A stretch of 64,000 bases of DNA. It comes from Luteibacter rhizovicinus. GTDB lineage: Bacteria; Pseudomonadota; Gammaproteobacteria; Xanthomonadales; Rhodanobacteraceae. The stretch lies in contig NZ_SMCS01000005.1 of NCBI RefSeq assembly GCF_004342265.1, positions 62,001 through 126,000 on the forward strand. Direction: 5' to 3'. Of the stretch, positions 16,954 to 27,300 are shown one piece after another. The notes beneath the pieces are model-generated. The model saw only the letters and a list, made by a program, of their open reading frames with translations, was not told the origin of the DNA and ran no database searches. Positions within the stretch are counted from its first letter, which is position 1; the number at the start of each line of letters is the position of its first letter. Both the position numbers and the translations under genes were made by a program.

Positions 16954-17874
16954 CTACCAGCGGGTCAGCAATTCGGGGGTGACGCCTACGCGCCGGCAGG
17001 ACCGCGATGCCACGCCGTCCTTCAGTGCGCGGCGGAAAAGCGGCGACATGCCTTTCAACGTATGTGCGGCCAGGCGGGCGCCGCGACGCTGCGAGGCAGT
17101 GCGTTGAAGGGCGTCCTCGGCCCAGCCCGGAAGCAGGGCCGCGCCGGCGCCGAGGAACAGTTCGCGCGACAGGCCGGCCATGGGGACCGGAAGCAGGATG
17201 CGCGACAGCACGTCGAGGACGACGCGCGAGCGTTCGCCGTAGACCAGGCGAGGGAGCACGTCGGCGAAGTACGCCTCCACCTCGCGTTCGGATGCCGGTA
17301 CGTCACGCGCTCCCAGCGCTTCCGCGACCCGGCGCGTTTCGTCGTAGTAGGCGTCGGCCGCACCGGGCGGGAGGTCCGCACGGCAGTAACGGCGGTAGCC
17401 GGCGAGGAAGCTGCTCATCTCGGTGACGTGCACCCAGGTCAGCAGGTCGGGGTCGTCGGCGGAATAGGGAACGCCAGCTTCGGTGACACCACGCACCTGG
17501 CCATGAATGCGGCGCACGCGGTCGATCAGCGCACGCGCGTCGGCGGTCGGTGCGTAGGTGGTCCCACCGACGAAAGCCGTCGTGCGGCGCAGACGGCCGA
17601 CCAGGTCTTCGCGAAAGTTCGAATGGTCCCACACGCCCGCCAGTGCCTGCGGATGCAGGGTCTGCAGCATCAGCGCGCACAGGCCGCCCGAAAGCATCCC
17701 GGGAAAGTCGGCGTTGATTTTCCAGGTGACGCTGTTGGGACCGAACAGGCCGGCATCGCCCACCGGGTGGTCGTAATCGATACCGCCGGCCGGGTCGCGC
17801 GGAAACGCGCTGAGTACCCAGCGACGTATCTGGCCGCTGACGGGGCCCATCAGGAAAGAAAGGGGAGGGCTCAT
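16954..17874 (-). CDS. DUF2236 (MpaB/Lcp-like) oxygenase family protein
   Basis: A 306-residue protein of the DUF2236 group, which includes latex-clearing protein and MpaB-type haem proteins. Conserved points are LMLQTLHPQALAGVWDHSNF and RLRRTTAFVGGTTYA..A....RRIHGQV, with His residues that could bind haem b, and WVHVTEMSSFLAGYRRY. No signal peptide. The physiological substrate of most members is unknown. It starts four bases after the corA stop, so the two are very likely co-transcribed. Confidence 0.75.
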   Translation of the reverse strand: MSPPLSFLMGPVSGQIRRWVLSAFPRDPAGGIDYDHPVGDAGLFGPNSVTWKINADFPGMLSGGLCALMLQTLHPQALAGVWDHSNFREDLVGRLRRTTAFVGGTTYAPTADARALIDRVRRIHGQVRGVTEAGVPYSADDPDLLTWVHVTEMSSFLAGYRRYCRADLPPGAADAYYDETRRVAEALGARDVPASEREVEAYFADVLPRLVYGERSRVVLDVLSRILLPVPMAGLSRELFLGAGAALLPGWAEDALQRTASQRRGARLAAHTLKGMSPLFRRALKDGVASRSCRRVGVTPELLTRW

Positions 17875-17878
17875 ACGG

Positions 17879-18841
17879 TCAGTCGCCCGATAGCCAGCCG
17901 CGCCACTTGAAGAACAGCACCGGCAGGATCGTGCTGATCGCGATCGCGGCGAGTGCCAGCGGGTAGCTCCAGTACCAGTCCAGTTCGGGCATGTGCTTGA
18001 AGTTCATGCCCCATACGCCGGCCAGGATGATCGGTGGAATGGTCGCGACCGAAGCGACCGTCAGCACCTTCATCACATGGTTCTGGTCCGTATTGATGAA
18101 GCCGAGCGAGGCATCGAGCAGGAACTGGAGCTTATTGGTCAGCTGATCGTCGAATTCGTCCAGCGTGCGCAGGTCGTGATCCACGACGCGCAGGCGCACT
18201 TCGACATCGTCGGACATCCATTCGGGCGATTTGCTGCGAACGAACGACACGATGCGCTGGATACCGAGCAGCGAAGAACGGTTGCGCGTCTGCTGACCTT
18301 CCAGGTGCCCCACGTCCAGCATGCAGTTGCGTAGCGCGGCGGTGCCCAGGCGTGTCCGGGTAAAGACCCGTTCGGACAGTTTCCTCAGGTCGACGGCGAC
18401 TGCCTCCATGCGCCCGGCGGCAAGGTTGACGATGGATTCCAGCAAGGTGGCGAGCGCGTCCGCGCTGGACGTCCAGGGATGTTCGTCGCTGTTGCTGGCA
18501 GCGAGATCGAATGCCTTCGACGGTGCGAAGCGCACGGTCAGCAGAACCTTCGCGGTCACGACGATGCCCAGGGGCGCCGGCGCATGATGTCCTTCGCAGT
18601 CGGCGAAGTAGGGGACGCTGAGATACATCGCATCGTCATCGGTACGGATACGGCTGGACAGCGCAAGACTGTCGATGTCGTGACGGAGAGGAATACGCAG
18701 GTTCGTGACCTTTCTTGCGCATTCCCGCTCGTCTTCGTCGGGATCGATCAGGTCCAGCCAGAGGATGCCGTGGGGGATGGGCATGTCCTTTTGCCACTGA
18801 AGGGGCACGGAGCCCTCGCCATGTTGGTGAATGGTCAGCAC
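17879..18841 (-). CDS. corA: CorA family magnesium/divalent cation transporter
   Basis: A 320-residue channel. A long cytoplasmic domain (about 1-255) is followed by two C-terminal transmembrane helices. The signature GMNF lies at the end of the first helix (IILAGVWGMNFKHMPEL), and the last residues (FKWRGWLSGD) form the cytoplasmic end. Family members move Mg2+, Co2+ or Zn2+ as pentamers. The start is GTG. The DUF2236 gene follows four bases later. It is one of several CorA subgroups, so Mg2+ as the main substrate is inferred. Confidence 0.85.
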   Translation of the reverse strand: MLTIHQHGEGSVPLQWQKDMPIPHGILWLDLIDPDEDERECARKVTNLRIPLRHDIDSLALSSRIRTDDDAMYLSVPYFADCEGHHAPAPLGIVVTAKVLLTVRFAPSKAFDLAASNSDEHPWTSSADALATLLESIVNLAAGRMEAVAVDLRKLSERVFTRTRLGTAALRNCMLDVGHLEGQQTRNRSSLLGIQRIVSFVRSKSPEWMSDDVEVRLRVVDHDLRTLDEFDDQLTNKLQFLLDASLGFINTDQNHVMKVLTVASVATIPPIILAGVWGMNFKHMPELDWYWSYPLALAAIAISTILPVLFFKWRGWLSGD

Positions 18842-19039
18842 GCGGCCCTGCGCCTCATCGATCCGTTACGGGTGCCTGAGTTTACGACTCCAGCGTGGTG
18901 TGGGTGTGGAAGTCGCATGCGGGAACGAGCATTCTTATCGCCCACCCGATGAAAAGCTTGTCGTTGGAGCGCTCTCGAACGCGATCCGAAGCGGAGCGTC
19001 ACCACCGGTCTCGCCATCACGCAACGAACAGGAGAAGAC

Positions 19040-19324
19040 ATGAGCGCCCAACCCCTGGAAATCGTTCACGACACCGCGAACCAGGCCTTCAAGGCCACGG
19101 TCGAGGAACAGGTCAGCGTGCTGGAATACCAGCTGCGCGACAAAATCATGACGATCACGCACACGGGAGTGCCGCAGGCGCTGGGCGGACGCGGTATCGC
19201 CTCGGCACTGACCCTCTTCGCCGCGAAGACCGCCGAAGCCGCGGGCTGGAAAATCATCCCGGCTTGCTCGTACGCAAGCACCTGGTTCAGGCGCCACCCG
19301 GAGTACGACAAGCTCCTGACATGA
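19040..19324 (+). CDS. small GNAT family N-acetyltransferase
   Basis: A 94-residue single-domain protein of the YidJ/COG2388 type. ITHTGVPQALGGRGIASAL contains the acetyl-CoA pyrophosphate loop (GGRGIA), and KIIPACSYASTWFRRHPEY is the conserved C-terminal strand and helix. Start ATG has AGGAGA seven bases upstream. Substrate unknown. Confidence 0.8.
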   Translation: MSAQPLEIVHDTANQAFKATVEEQVSVLEYQLRDKIMTITHTGVPQALGGRGIASALTLFAAKTAEAAGWKIIPACSYASTWFRRHPEYDKLLT

Positions 19325-19357
19325 CCTTCGTCCGGTGACGGCACGGAAGGACGCGTG

Positions 19358-19387
19358 CTAGCGTTCGGCGTTTAAGCCGTTCGCTAG
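19358..19387 (+). promoter_or_regulatory. inverted repeat in the leader of the S9 peptidase gene
   Basis: CTAGCG-TT-CGGC-GTTTAA-GCCG-TT-CGCTAG is symmetric apart from two internal TT/TT positions. It ends 10 bp before the start codon and runs into the GGGGG ribosome site. It could be an operator or a 5'-UTR hairpin limiting translation; the sequence does not decide which. Confidence 0.35.
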
Positions 19388-19397
19388 GGGGTATGTC

Positions 19398-21476
19398 ATG
19401 TCGATGTCCAGAACCTGGACCCTTTCGTTCGCGACGCTGGCCTTCGTGGCCGGCGTGCAGGTGCAAGCCGCCGATGCGGCGGCTCTGGCGGCGAAGCCTG
19501 CCGATCCGCGGATCGAAGCCATCCTGACGTCGCTGGAGAAGGTGCGCAGCATCGACTCGGTGTCGCTGTCCCCCGATGGGCGGAAGCTTGCGTGGACGGT
19601 GAAGACCGATGGCAAGCCGGTGCTGGAAGTCGCCGACGTCGATGGCCGCCATGCTCATCGCGTCACTACCTACAAGGCGGGCGCGTGCCGCGAGACCGCC
19701 GCGGTCTGGGCGCCGGACTCCCGGCACCTGGCCTTCCTTTCCGATTGCGCGGGCAAAGCGCCGGGCGCCGACGAGGGCAAGCAGAACGATATCTACGTGG
19801 TCGACACGCAGAAAAAGGATGCGCCCGCTCAGGTGTCCCATCTGAAAGGCTATGTCCACGCGCTGTCCTGGACGGCCGACGGCAAGACCCTTGGCTTTCT
19901 GTATGTACCGGGCGCCACGCGCCGTGCCAGCGCGACCGCGGCGGCGAAGCCGCAGCTCGGCGAGGTGGGTGTGGACGGTGTCGAAGTGCAGCAGGTGGCT
20001 TCCATCGACGCGGCCGGCGGCGAGCCGCGCCTGCTGACGCCGGACGGTCTGCACGTCTATGAGTTCAACTGGTCGCCGGATGCGTCGCGCATCGCCTATG
20101 TCGCGGCACCGCCTCCGGGAGATAACAACTGGTGGGTGGCGAAGCTCTATGCGCAAGGCACGGCTGCCGGTTCGTCGCCGACGGTCGTCGTCGACACCGC
20201 CACGGTGACCGGATCGCTGCATGGGTTGCAGATGGCCGTACCGCGTTTCTCGCCCGACGGTTCGCGCATCGCGTTCGTCGGCGGCCTGATGAGCGATCAG
20301 GGAGCTACCGGCGGCGACATTTACAGCGTGGCGGCCAACGGTGGCGAGCCGGTCAACCTGACGGCCGGCAGCAAAGTGACGCCGTCATGGATCGCGTGGC
20401 CGGAAGCCGACCGGCTGGTGGTTTCGGAAGTGGCGGGCGGCGTCAGTCGCGTGTCGGCTTATCGCATGGACGCCGCGGGCGCATCGCTGAAGCAGCAGAC
20501 GCTGTTCAGTGTGCCGGCGAGCATCGGCGACGGGCGGCTTTCGATGTCGCTTTCGCTGGACACGGCAGCCACCCGTGCCGCGTTTACCCAAAGTTCCTTC
20601 GGTACGGCGCCCGAGGTTCAGGTGGCGAAACTCGATGGCAGTTCGCTTCCCCAGTCCGTCACCCGTTTCAATGCCGGGTTGAAGCCGGCCTGGGGCAAGG
20701 CCGAATCCATCGCGTGGGAAAACGAAGGACACGATGTGCAGGGCTGGCTGCTCTATCCCGCCAACTTCGATCCGAAGAAGCACTACGGCATGATCGTGGC
20801 GATCCACGGCGGTCCGGCCAGCGCCGTGCTGCCCCGTTGGCCGGCGGCCGGCTACGGCGGCGCACCGCTCGCGGCCCTGGGCTATTTCGTGTTCATGCCC
20901 AACCCGCGCGGCAGCTACGGGCAGGGCGAAGCCTTCGTGCAGGCCAACCGCCGCGATTTCGGCTACGGCGATCTGCGCGACGTGTTGGCAGGCGTCGACG
21001 CGATCGAGAAGACCCATCCCATCGACGATACCCGACTGGGTCTCACCGGCTGGAGCTATGGCGGCTTTATGACGATGTTCGCGGTTACCCAGACCCATCG
21101 TTTCCGCGCCGCGGTGGCGGGTGCCGGTATCTCGAACTGGCAGAGTTATTACGGTCAGAACCTGATCGACCAGTGGATGACGCCTTACTTCGGCGCGTCG
21201 GTTTACGACGACCCGGGCGTCTATGCGAAGAGTTCCGCGATCGACTTCATCCGCCAGGTGAAGACGCCCACCCTGATCGTGGTCGGCGAGCGCGATGCGG
21301 AAACGCCCGCGCCGCAGTCCTTCGAGTTCTGGCACGCCCTTAAGGCACAGGGCGTTCCGACGTCGCTGGTGGTCTATCCGGGCGAAGGCCATGGCTTCGC
21401 TCGCGACGAAAACAAGCGCGATGTGCTCGCCCGCGCACTTTCGTGGTTCGACCGGTATCTGTCAGCCACGCCCTGA
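19398..21476 (+). CDS. secreted S9 family prolyl oligopeptidase-type peptidase
   Basis: A 692-residue serine peptidase. Signal peptide 1-25 (cut near VQAA) is followed by a WD40-like beta-propeller (about 40-420: SLSPDGRKLAWT, WSPDASRIAYV, RFSPDGSRIAFV) and an alpha/beta-hydrolase domain. The catalytic triad is visible: GWSYGGFM (Ser553), VGERDAETP (Asp), and GEGHGF (His). Such enzymes cleave short peptides; the signal puts it in the periplasm or outside. A hairpin follows the stop. Confidence 0.88.
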   Translation: MSMSRTWTLSFATLAFVAGVQVQAADAAALAAKPADPRIEAILTSLEKVRSIDSVSLSPDGRKLAWTVKTDGKPVLEVADVDGRHAHRVTTYKAGACRETAAVWAPDSRHLAFLSDCAGKAPGADEGKQNDIYVVDTQKKDAPAQVSHLKGYVHALSWTADGKTLGFLYVPGATRRASATAAAKPQLGEVGVDGVEVQQVASIDAAGGEPRLLTPDGLHVYEFNWSPDASRIAYVAAPPPGDNNWWVAKLYAQGTAAGSSPTVVVDTATVTGSLHGLQMAVPRFSPDGSRIAFVGGLMSDQGATGGDIYSVAANGGEPVNLTAGSKVTPSWIAWPEADRLVVSEVAGGVSRVSAYRMDAAGASLKQQTLFSVPASIGDGRLSMSLSLDTAATRAAFTQSSFGTAPEVQVAKLDGSSLPQSVTRFNAGLKPAWGKAESIAWENEGHDVQGWLLYPANFDPKKHYGMIVAIHGGPASAVLPRWPAAGYGGAPLAALGYFVFMPNPRGSYGQGEAFVQANRRDFGYGDLRDVLAGVDAIEKTHPIDDTRLGLTGWSYGGFMTMFAVTQTHRFRAAVAGAGISNWQSYYGQNLIDQWMTPYFGASVYDDPGVYAKSSAIDFIRQVKTPTLIVVGERDAETPAPQSFEFWHALKAQGVPTSLVVYPGEGHGFARDENKRDVLARALSWFDRYLSATP

Positions 21477-21490
21477 GCGCGCTCGGATAC

Positions 21491-21526
21491 ACTGCATGCC
21501 GGACTGGTTGCGGTCCGGCATGCAGT
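21491..21526. terminator. perfect 14-bp-arm hairpin between S9 peptidase and response regulator
   Basis: Arms 21491-21504 and 21513-21526 (ACTGCATGCCGGAC and its complement) surround an 8-nt loop. It begins 15 bp after the peptidase stop and ends 17 bp before the regulator start. No T-tract. It may terminate or shape mRNA from the peptidase gene, or be an operator for the regulator gene; TACACT at 21488-21493 overlaps its left arm. Confidence 0.55.
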
Positions 21527-21543
21527 TAGGGATGGGAAGGACA

Positions 21544-21939
21544 ATGAGCCTGGCGGAACGCATTCTCGAGGGACGAAGCGTCTTGCTGGTCGAGGACGAG
21601 GCCATGCTGGCCATGGTGTTGGAAGACCGGCTTCTGGATGCCGGAAGTACGGCGGTGCACATTTTTGGACACGTCGAGGCCGCGCTGGTCTTCCTGGCCG
21701 CCCATACGGTCGATCTGGCCATCGTGGACGTGAACGTGGCGGGCGAGAGCGGCGAGCGGGTCGGCGAGGTGCTGGTCGCGCGGGGTATCCCGTTCGTCTT
21801 CAGCAGCGGCTACGACGACGTCGGGCTGGACGAGCGCTGGCGCGACTGGCCGTTGCTCCGCAAACCCTATGGCACGGCGGATCTCCATGCCGTCCTGCTC
21901 GACCTGATCCACGGTACCAAAGGGACCGACCCGGTATGA
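21544..21939 (+). CDS. single-domain response regulator (receiver only)
   Basis: A 131-residue CheY-like receiver with no output domain. VLLVEDEAML has the acidic pair, LAIVDVNV has the phospho-acceptor Asp (about residue 60), and LLRKPY has the conserved Lys. The sequence style (EDEAMLAMVLED, IPFVFSSGYDD) resembles receivers that pair with HWE/HisKA_2 histidine kinases, but no kinase is nearby. The stop overlaps the start of the DUF1345 gene (ATGA), so the two are coupled. Confidence 0.82.
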   Translation: MSLAERILEGRSVLLVEDEAMLAMVLEDRLLDAGSTAVHIFGHVEAALVFLAAHTVDLAIVDVNVAGESGERVGEVLVARGIPFVFSSGYDDVGLDERWRDWPLLRKPYGTADLHAVLLDLIHGTKGTDPV

Positions 21940-22604
21940 GTCCACGCAAACGTATCTCCGGATGGCGGCGATTTACCCCGCATTTCCGGCTCAGGCCGCG
22001 CTGGACCATCGCCCTGACGATCTTCGTCTTTCTGGCGGGCGGCCTGATCGCCAGCGGCATACGCCCCAGCCTGGGCTTTCTGCTGGGATTCGACGCCGCG
22101 GCCCTGACTTTCCTCAGCAGTACCATGCCCATGTTCGCGGGGGCGACCATCGAGGAAATGCGGATACGGGCTCGCGAACAGGATCCCGGGCGCTGGACGG
22201 CGTTATGGATCAGCGTGGCCCTGTCGGTGGTGGTGCTGGTCGCGCTGGGGGTCGAGCTGCGCTCGGACAGCGCCAGCGGGCTGCTTGGCATCGCGGTGGC
22301 TGGCTTCAGCCTGCTGTTGTCGTGGCTGTTCATGAATACGATGTTCGCGCTGCACTACGCACACGCCTGCTACAGCGATGCCACGGTGGAGGTCGAAGCG
22401 CTGCAGTTCCCGGGAACCAAGGTTCCCGATTACTGGGATTTCCTGTATTTCGCCATGGTGCTGGGCATGACTTTCCAGGTTTCCGACGTCCAGATCGCTG
22501 ACCACAAACTGCGCCGGGTGGCGCTGGGGCACAGTGTCATCGCGTTTTTCTTCAACGTCATTATCATCGCCATCACGGTGAACGTGGTGGCCGGCAAGGC
22601 GTGA
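21936..22604 (+). CDS. DUF1345 family membrane protein
   Basis: A 222-residue inner-membrane protein with about five helices. It matches DUF1345 (MFALHYAHACYSD..., TKVPDYWDFLYFAMVLGMTFQVSDVQI). The family has no established function. It starts inside the stop of the receiver gene, so translation is linked, and the receiver may act on or with it. The 217 bp downstream hold no gene I can support. Confidence 0.75.
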   Translation: MSPRKRISGWRRFTPHFRLRPRWTIALTIFVFLAGGLIASGIRPSLGFLLGFDAAALTFLSSTMPMFAGATIEEMRIRAREQDPGRWTALWISVALSVVVLVALGVELRSDSASGLLGIAVAGFSLLLSWLFMNTMFALHYAHACYSDATVEVEALQFPGTKVPDYWDFLYFAMVLGMTFQVSDVQIADHKLRRVALGHSVIAFFFNVIIIAITVNVVAGKA

Positions 22605-22821
22605 AGGCGCACGGGGATGGGGCGGAACACGCTGCATTGTTTGTCAGGGCACGCTAAAGTCGCCCGCGGGGGTGGCCGTTATTCCACCGGGTATGCATAT
22701 CCGCAGCGCCTGGACCGACCGGTCACGAGTGCCGCGGTCTTGATCGATTGGGGTGAGACCGTAGATCGGCGTTCCGCGGAAACGAGCGGTTGAGGTCGAT
22801 GGATCGGAATCGGAGTGTGGC

Positions 22822-24375
22822 GTGCTGACAGAACGGCTTGTCGAGAACGGCTTGGGCACCGCCGTGTCGAACTGCGTCCGCGCGAGTTTTTCCACCCCGG
22901 GCGACCTCCCGCGTTGCGCGGGGGCCCTGGCATTCGGCGCCGGCGCCGAATGGACGATCGCCTTGCTGGCCGTTTCGGTCATGGTGACGGCTTTCGTCTT
23001 CTTCCTGATCTTTCAGCGCCGCCACCGATCCCAGCGCCTGCGTGACCCGCGCGAGCAGGCGCGCCGGGCGCTCGCCTTCCACGCCTATCACGACACGCTG
23101 ACCGGCCTGCCCAACCGCGCATTCCTCATGCACGAACTGCAGGAGGCGCTTGCATCGACGGAAAAGCCGGCGCTCGCCGTGATGTTCATCGATCTGGATG
23201 GTTTCAAGTCGATCAACGACACGCTGGGGCACCAGGCGGGCGACAGCTTTCTGCGCGCCGTGGCCACGTCGCTGCGCAGCAGCGTCCGCGAACGCGACAC
23301 TGTGTCGCGCTTCGGCGGCGACGAATTCGTGGTCGTGGTGCAGTCCTACGGCGGTATGGAAAACCTGGTACGGGTGTGCCGCAAGGTGCTCGACCTGGTC
23401 TCCCAGCCGGTGAACGTGGCCGGCCAACTGGTGGCCGTGTCCCCCAGCATCGGCGTGGCCGTGGCGCCGCACGACGGTCGCGACGCCGAAACGCTGCTGC
23501 GCAACGCCGACGCCGCGATGTACGCGGTGAAGGAAACCGGCAAGGCGGACTTCCGTTTCTACGAGGAAGGCATGCACGAGCAGGCCCGTGAACGCCTGGC
23601 GCTGACCGTGGAGCTTCGCGAAGCCCTGCAGCGCGGCGAACTCAGTGTCGAGTACCAACCCAAGCGCAACCTGCGCTCCGGGGCGCTGGCGGGCGTGGAG
23701 GCGCTGGCGCGCTGGCATCATCCGACCCGTGGCGATGTACCGCCCACTGTTTTCGTCGCGGTGGCGGAGCGATCCGGGCTGATCCATGCGCTGGGCGAAT
23801 ACATGCTGCACAGCGTGCTCCAGCAAGTGTGCGACTGGGACGCCGTCGGCACCCGGGTCGACTATGTCGCCATCAATCTGTCGATGCACGAACTCAGTCG
23901 TCCGGCGTTTGTCGATACGCTCCATCGCGCCGTGAAGTCGTTCGGAGTCGATCCGATGCGGATTCGCTTCGAACTGACCGAATCCAGCGCCATGCGGCAG
24001 CCGGAAGAAACCCTGCGCCAGCTACGCAAACTGCGTTCGCACGGTTTCGCGCTGCTGATCGACGATTTCGGTGCGGGATACTGGAACCTGGGTCACCTGC
24101 GCGAGCTGCCGGTGGGTACGATCAAGATCGACCAGTCGTTCGTGCGCGGCAGCGCCTACAATCTCGCCGACCGCGAAATTACCGAGGCCATCGTTGGCCT
24201 GGCCAAGAAACTGAACATGGAGACGATCGCCGAGGGTGTGGAAACGGAAGCTCAGGCCGACTGGCTTCGCGATATGGGTTGCGATATAGGACAAGGGTAT
24301 TTCTTTGCCCGTCCGATGACCGCCGATGCGTTCCTTCAATATCTGAAACCATCCATGACCGCCTATGCCCATTGA
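22822..24375 (+). CDS. membrane GGDEF-EAL protein (dual c-di-GMP enzyme)
   Basis: A 517-residue protein with one transmembrane helix (about 53-73), a GGDEF domain (DTLTGLPNRAFL; SRFGGDEF near 162-169) and an EAL domain from about 275. Both active sites look intact: GGDEF with RERD as the inhibitory RxxD site, and EAL residues VEALARW, INLS, ELTES, DDFGAGY, IKID, EGVET. It could make or degrade c-di-GMP; the net activity cannot be read. GTG start with GGAG seven bases upstream. The end overlaps the next gene by 11 bp. Confidence 0.87.
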   Translation: MLTERLVENGLGTAVSNCVRASFSTPGDLPRCAGALAFGAGAEWTIALLAVSVMVTAFVFFLIFQRRHRSQRLRDPREQARRALAFHAYHDTLTGLPNRAFLMHELQEALASTEKPALAVMFIDLDGFKSINDTLGHQAGDSFLRAVATSLRSSVRERDTVSRFGGDEFVVVVQSYGGMENLVRVCRKVLDLVSQPVNVAGQLVAVSPSIGVAVAPHDGRDAETLLRNADAAMYAVKETGKADFRFYEEGMHEQARERLALTVELREALQRGELSVEYQPKRNLRSGALAGVEALARWHHPTRGDVPPTVFVAVAERSGLIHALGEYMLHSVLQQVCDWDAVGTRVDYVAINLSMHELSRPAFVDTLHRAVKSFGVDPMRIRFELTESSAMRQPEETLRQLRKLRSHGFALLIDDFGAGYWNLGHLRELPVGTIKIDQSFVRGSAYNLADREITEAIVGLAKKLNMETIAEGVETEAQADWLRDMGCDIGQGYFFARPMTADAFLQYLKPSMTAYAH

Positions 24376-27300
24376 ACTGCGACCACGTCGCAGTGTTATG
24401 AGTCCGCGGCGGTTGCTACGCTTTTTTATCCTGTTGACCGGCTTCGCGCTGGCGATGCCGTTCGCGCGCGCGGCCTCCGTTCCCGTCGATCCCTGGACGG
24501 TATTCGAAACGGCATGGTTCGACAGCGTGACGGTCGCCGATGGCCTGCCGCACTCCACGACCACGGCGATCGTGCAGGACAAGCGCGGCCTGATCTGGAT
24601 CGGTACGTTCGGCGGCCTTGTCCGTTACGACGGCTATCGCATGCAGGTCTTCGGACAGGAGCCCGACTCCTACGGCGGAGCCGTGCTTCCCGACGCCTAT
24701 GTACGCGCCCTGCAACCGCTGGACGACGGCGGTCTGCTGATCGGTACCAATGCGGGCGGCCTGGTCCGGTTCGATCCGGAAACGACGCGGTTCCACGTCT
24801 ATCCGATAGGGCGGGACGGCACGTCGAACGGCAAGATTTTCTCGATCGCCAAAGCACGCGAACCGAACGCATTCTGGCTGGCGACCGAGAACGGTGTGAA
24901 CCGGATCGATATCGCTACCGGGCATGTCACCCACGAATCCGGCCGGGACGGAGACGCGCCCGGCATGGTTGCCCGTACCTTTGTCGTGGCCGAAGACAGT
25001 CAGGGCAATGTGTGGGCTGGCGCCGATAACGGCCTGTTCGTCCGCAAGCCCGGCGGGCATTTCGAGCGCTATACGCAGCAAGGCGCCGCGATCGAGGAGA
25101 TTCTCAAGGATCAGGTATGGGCGCTGCACGAGGACACCGCCGGACGGCTCTGGGTCGGTACGGGGCAGTCGGGCGCGATCTACATCGACAAAGAGGGAAC
25201 CGCGCATCTGGTTCCGGGGTTCTCCGGAAAGAATGGCCTGGCCCGTCGACGCACCGTGCGCGCCTTCCTCGAGTCAGAACAGGGCGAGCTGTGGGCCGCG
25301 ACGGACGGTGCCGGTGTCGTCGTTTACGACCTGAATACCGGCAGGCTGCGCACGCTGGCGCATGACGCCGCGATGCCGTCTTCGCTGCCGGGCGATATTA
25401 CCCGCGATCTGCTTCGGGATACCTCAGGCAATATCTGGGTGGCCACGGAACTTGGCGCCGCGCGCTACGACCCGCATGGCCGCAGGGTGTTTTCGGTCCT
25501 GCCGTCGCCGCTGGAAACCCATACCCTTTCAAATGCCAACGTGCATTCGGTGTTCGTCGATCCGCGCGGACGCGTATGGCTCGGCCTGGGCATGGGGCGT
25601 ATCGACGTCCTCGATCTGGCCAACGGCACGATGCGTCATCTGCAGCTGGGGGGCGAACAAGCCGAGCGCGACGTGCAGGCGTTCGTCGTGGCGCCCGACG
25701 GCTCCATCTGGGCGGGCGCGCAGGGCATTTCGCGAATCGACCCCGATACCTTCGCATTGACCAGTTCCATGCTGCCGAGTCTCGACGGACGATTGATCCT
25801 GTCGTTGCAGCGCGATGGCGACGTCATTCTGATCGGCGGCTACGACGGTCTCTTCCGTTACGACACGGTGAAGGGCACGCTGGAGCAACTGCGTCACAAC
25901 GCAAACGATCCGGGCAGCCTGGTGGGAGACCAGGTCCGCTATATCGTGCGCATGCCCGAGGCGTGGTGGTTCGAAACGATCAACGGCATCAGTATTCTGT
26001 TCGACGGGGCGTCCGGCTTCACGAATCTGCGGCACGATCCGAAGGACGGCGACAGCCTTCCGCAGGATTACACCGGCTCGGTGATGTTCGATCAGCACCA
26101 TCGCCTGTGGATCGGTACGTTCGGCGGCCTTGCCTATATCGACGACTTCAAGCCGCACGGGCCGTTCCGTTTCGGGTTGATCGGCGCGCGCGAAGGTTTG
26201 CCCAATACCAAGATCAATGCTTTGCAGATCGACCAGCGAAACCGGATATGGGCGTCCATGGCCAACGGTGTCGTCATGGTCGACGCCGCAAGTCACCGGG
26301 TTTCCGATCTGGGCATTCGCGATGGCCTGCGCATTCCGAGCTATATCCATCGCGCTGCGGCCGAGGCGCCCGGTGGCGAACTGATGTTCGGTGGACTGGG
26401 TGGGCTGACGGTCGTCCGTCCTTACTGGACGGCGCCGGATACGCCGCCGGCGAAACTGGCGGTGACGCATATCGCCGTCAACGACGTGCCGATTCCGTTC
26501 CGGAATATTCCCGACGACGACGGCAGGCTGGAGCTTGGCGGGAACGGCAGGAATCTTCGCGTCGACTTCGCGCTGATCGATTTCCGGGCGCCGCTGGAAA
26601 CCCGTTACGCGTATCGGATGGAAGATGCGGATGGCGGTTGGAACGAAGTGGCGCGCGGTATTCCGCCAAGCGCGATCTACACGAATCTGGCCAGCGGGAC
26701 GTATACGTTGCGATTGCGCGCCACGACGCGCGGCCTGGATGCGCGCACGGTGGAAACGGCCATTCGCGTTGTCGTGACGCCGCGCTGGTACGAAAGTACC
26801 TGGGTATTGCTGGCGGTCGTGCTCCTGGGCGTGGCGGCTTTCTTCGGCCTGGTTTATCTGCGGACGCTGTACCTGCGTCGCCGTGCGGTGCTTTTGCAGG
26901 CCGAAGTCGATGCGCGGACGCGCGACCTGAAAGCGGCCAACGAGCGCCTGAACCATCTGGCCGGCACCGACGAACTGACCGGTTCGCTGAATCGCCGGCG
27001 CTTCCTCGAGCAGGCCGAGCGCGTGCGCATGGGTGCGGCGAACGACGGCATTCCCTTCAGTCTTGTCCTGGTCGATATCGACGACTTCAAGACGGTCAAC
27101 GATACGTTCGGGCATCTGGCTGGCGACACGGTCATCCGCGAGACGATGCGGGTTCTGTCGTCGATGTGCCGCGCCGACGACCTGGCCGGCCGCTTCGGTG
27201 GCGAGGAGTTCATCCTGTGCCTGCCGGGCGCGCTTGCCGAACACGCGCTGGAAGTGACCGAACGCGTGCGCCGCGCGCTTGCCGGCATGGTCATCGTTCA

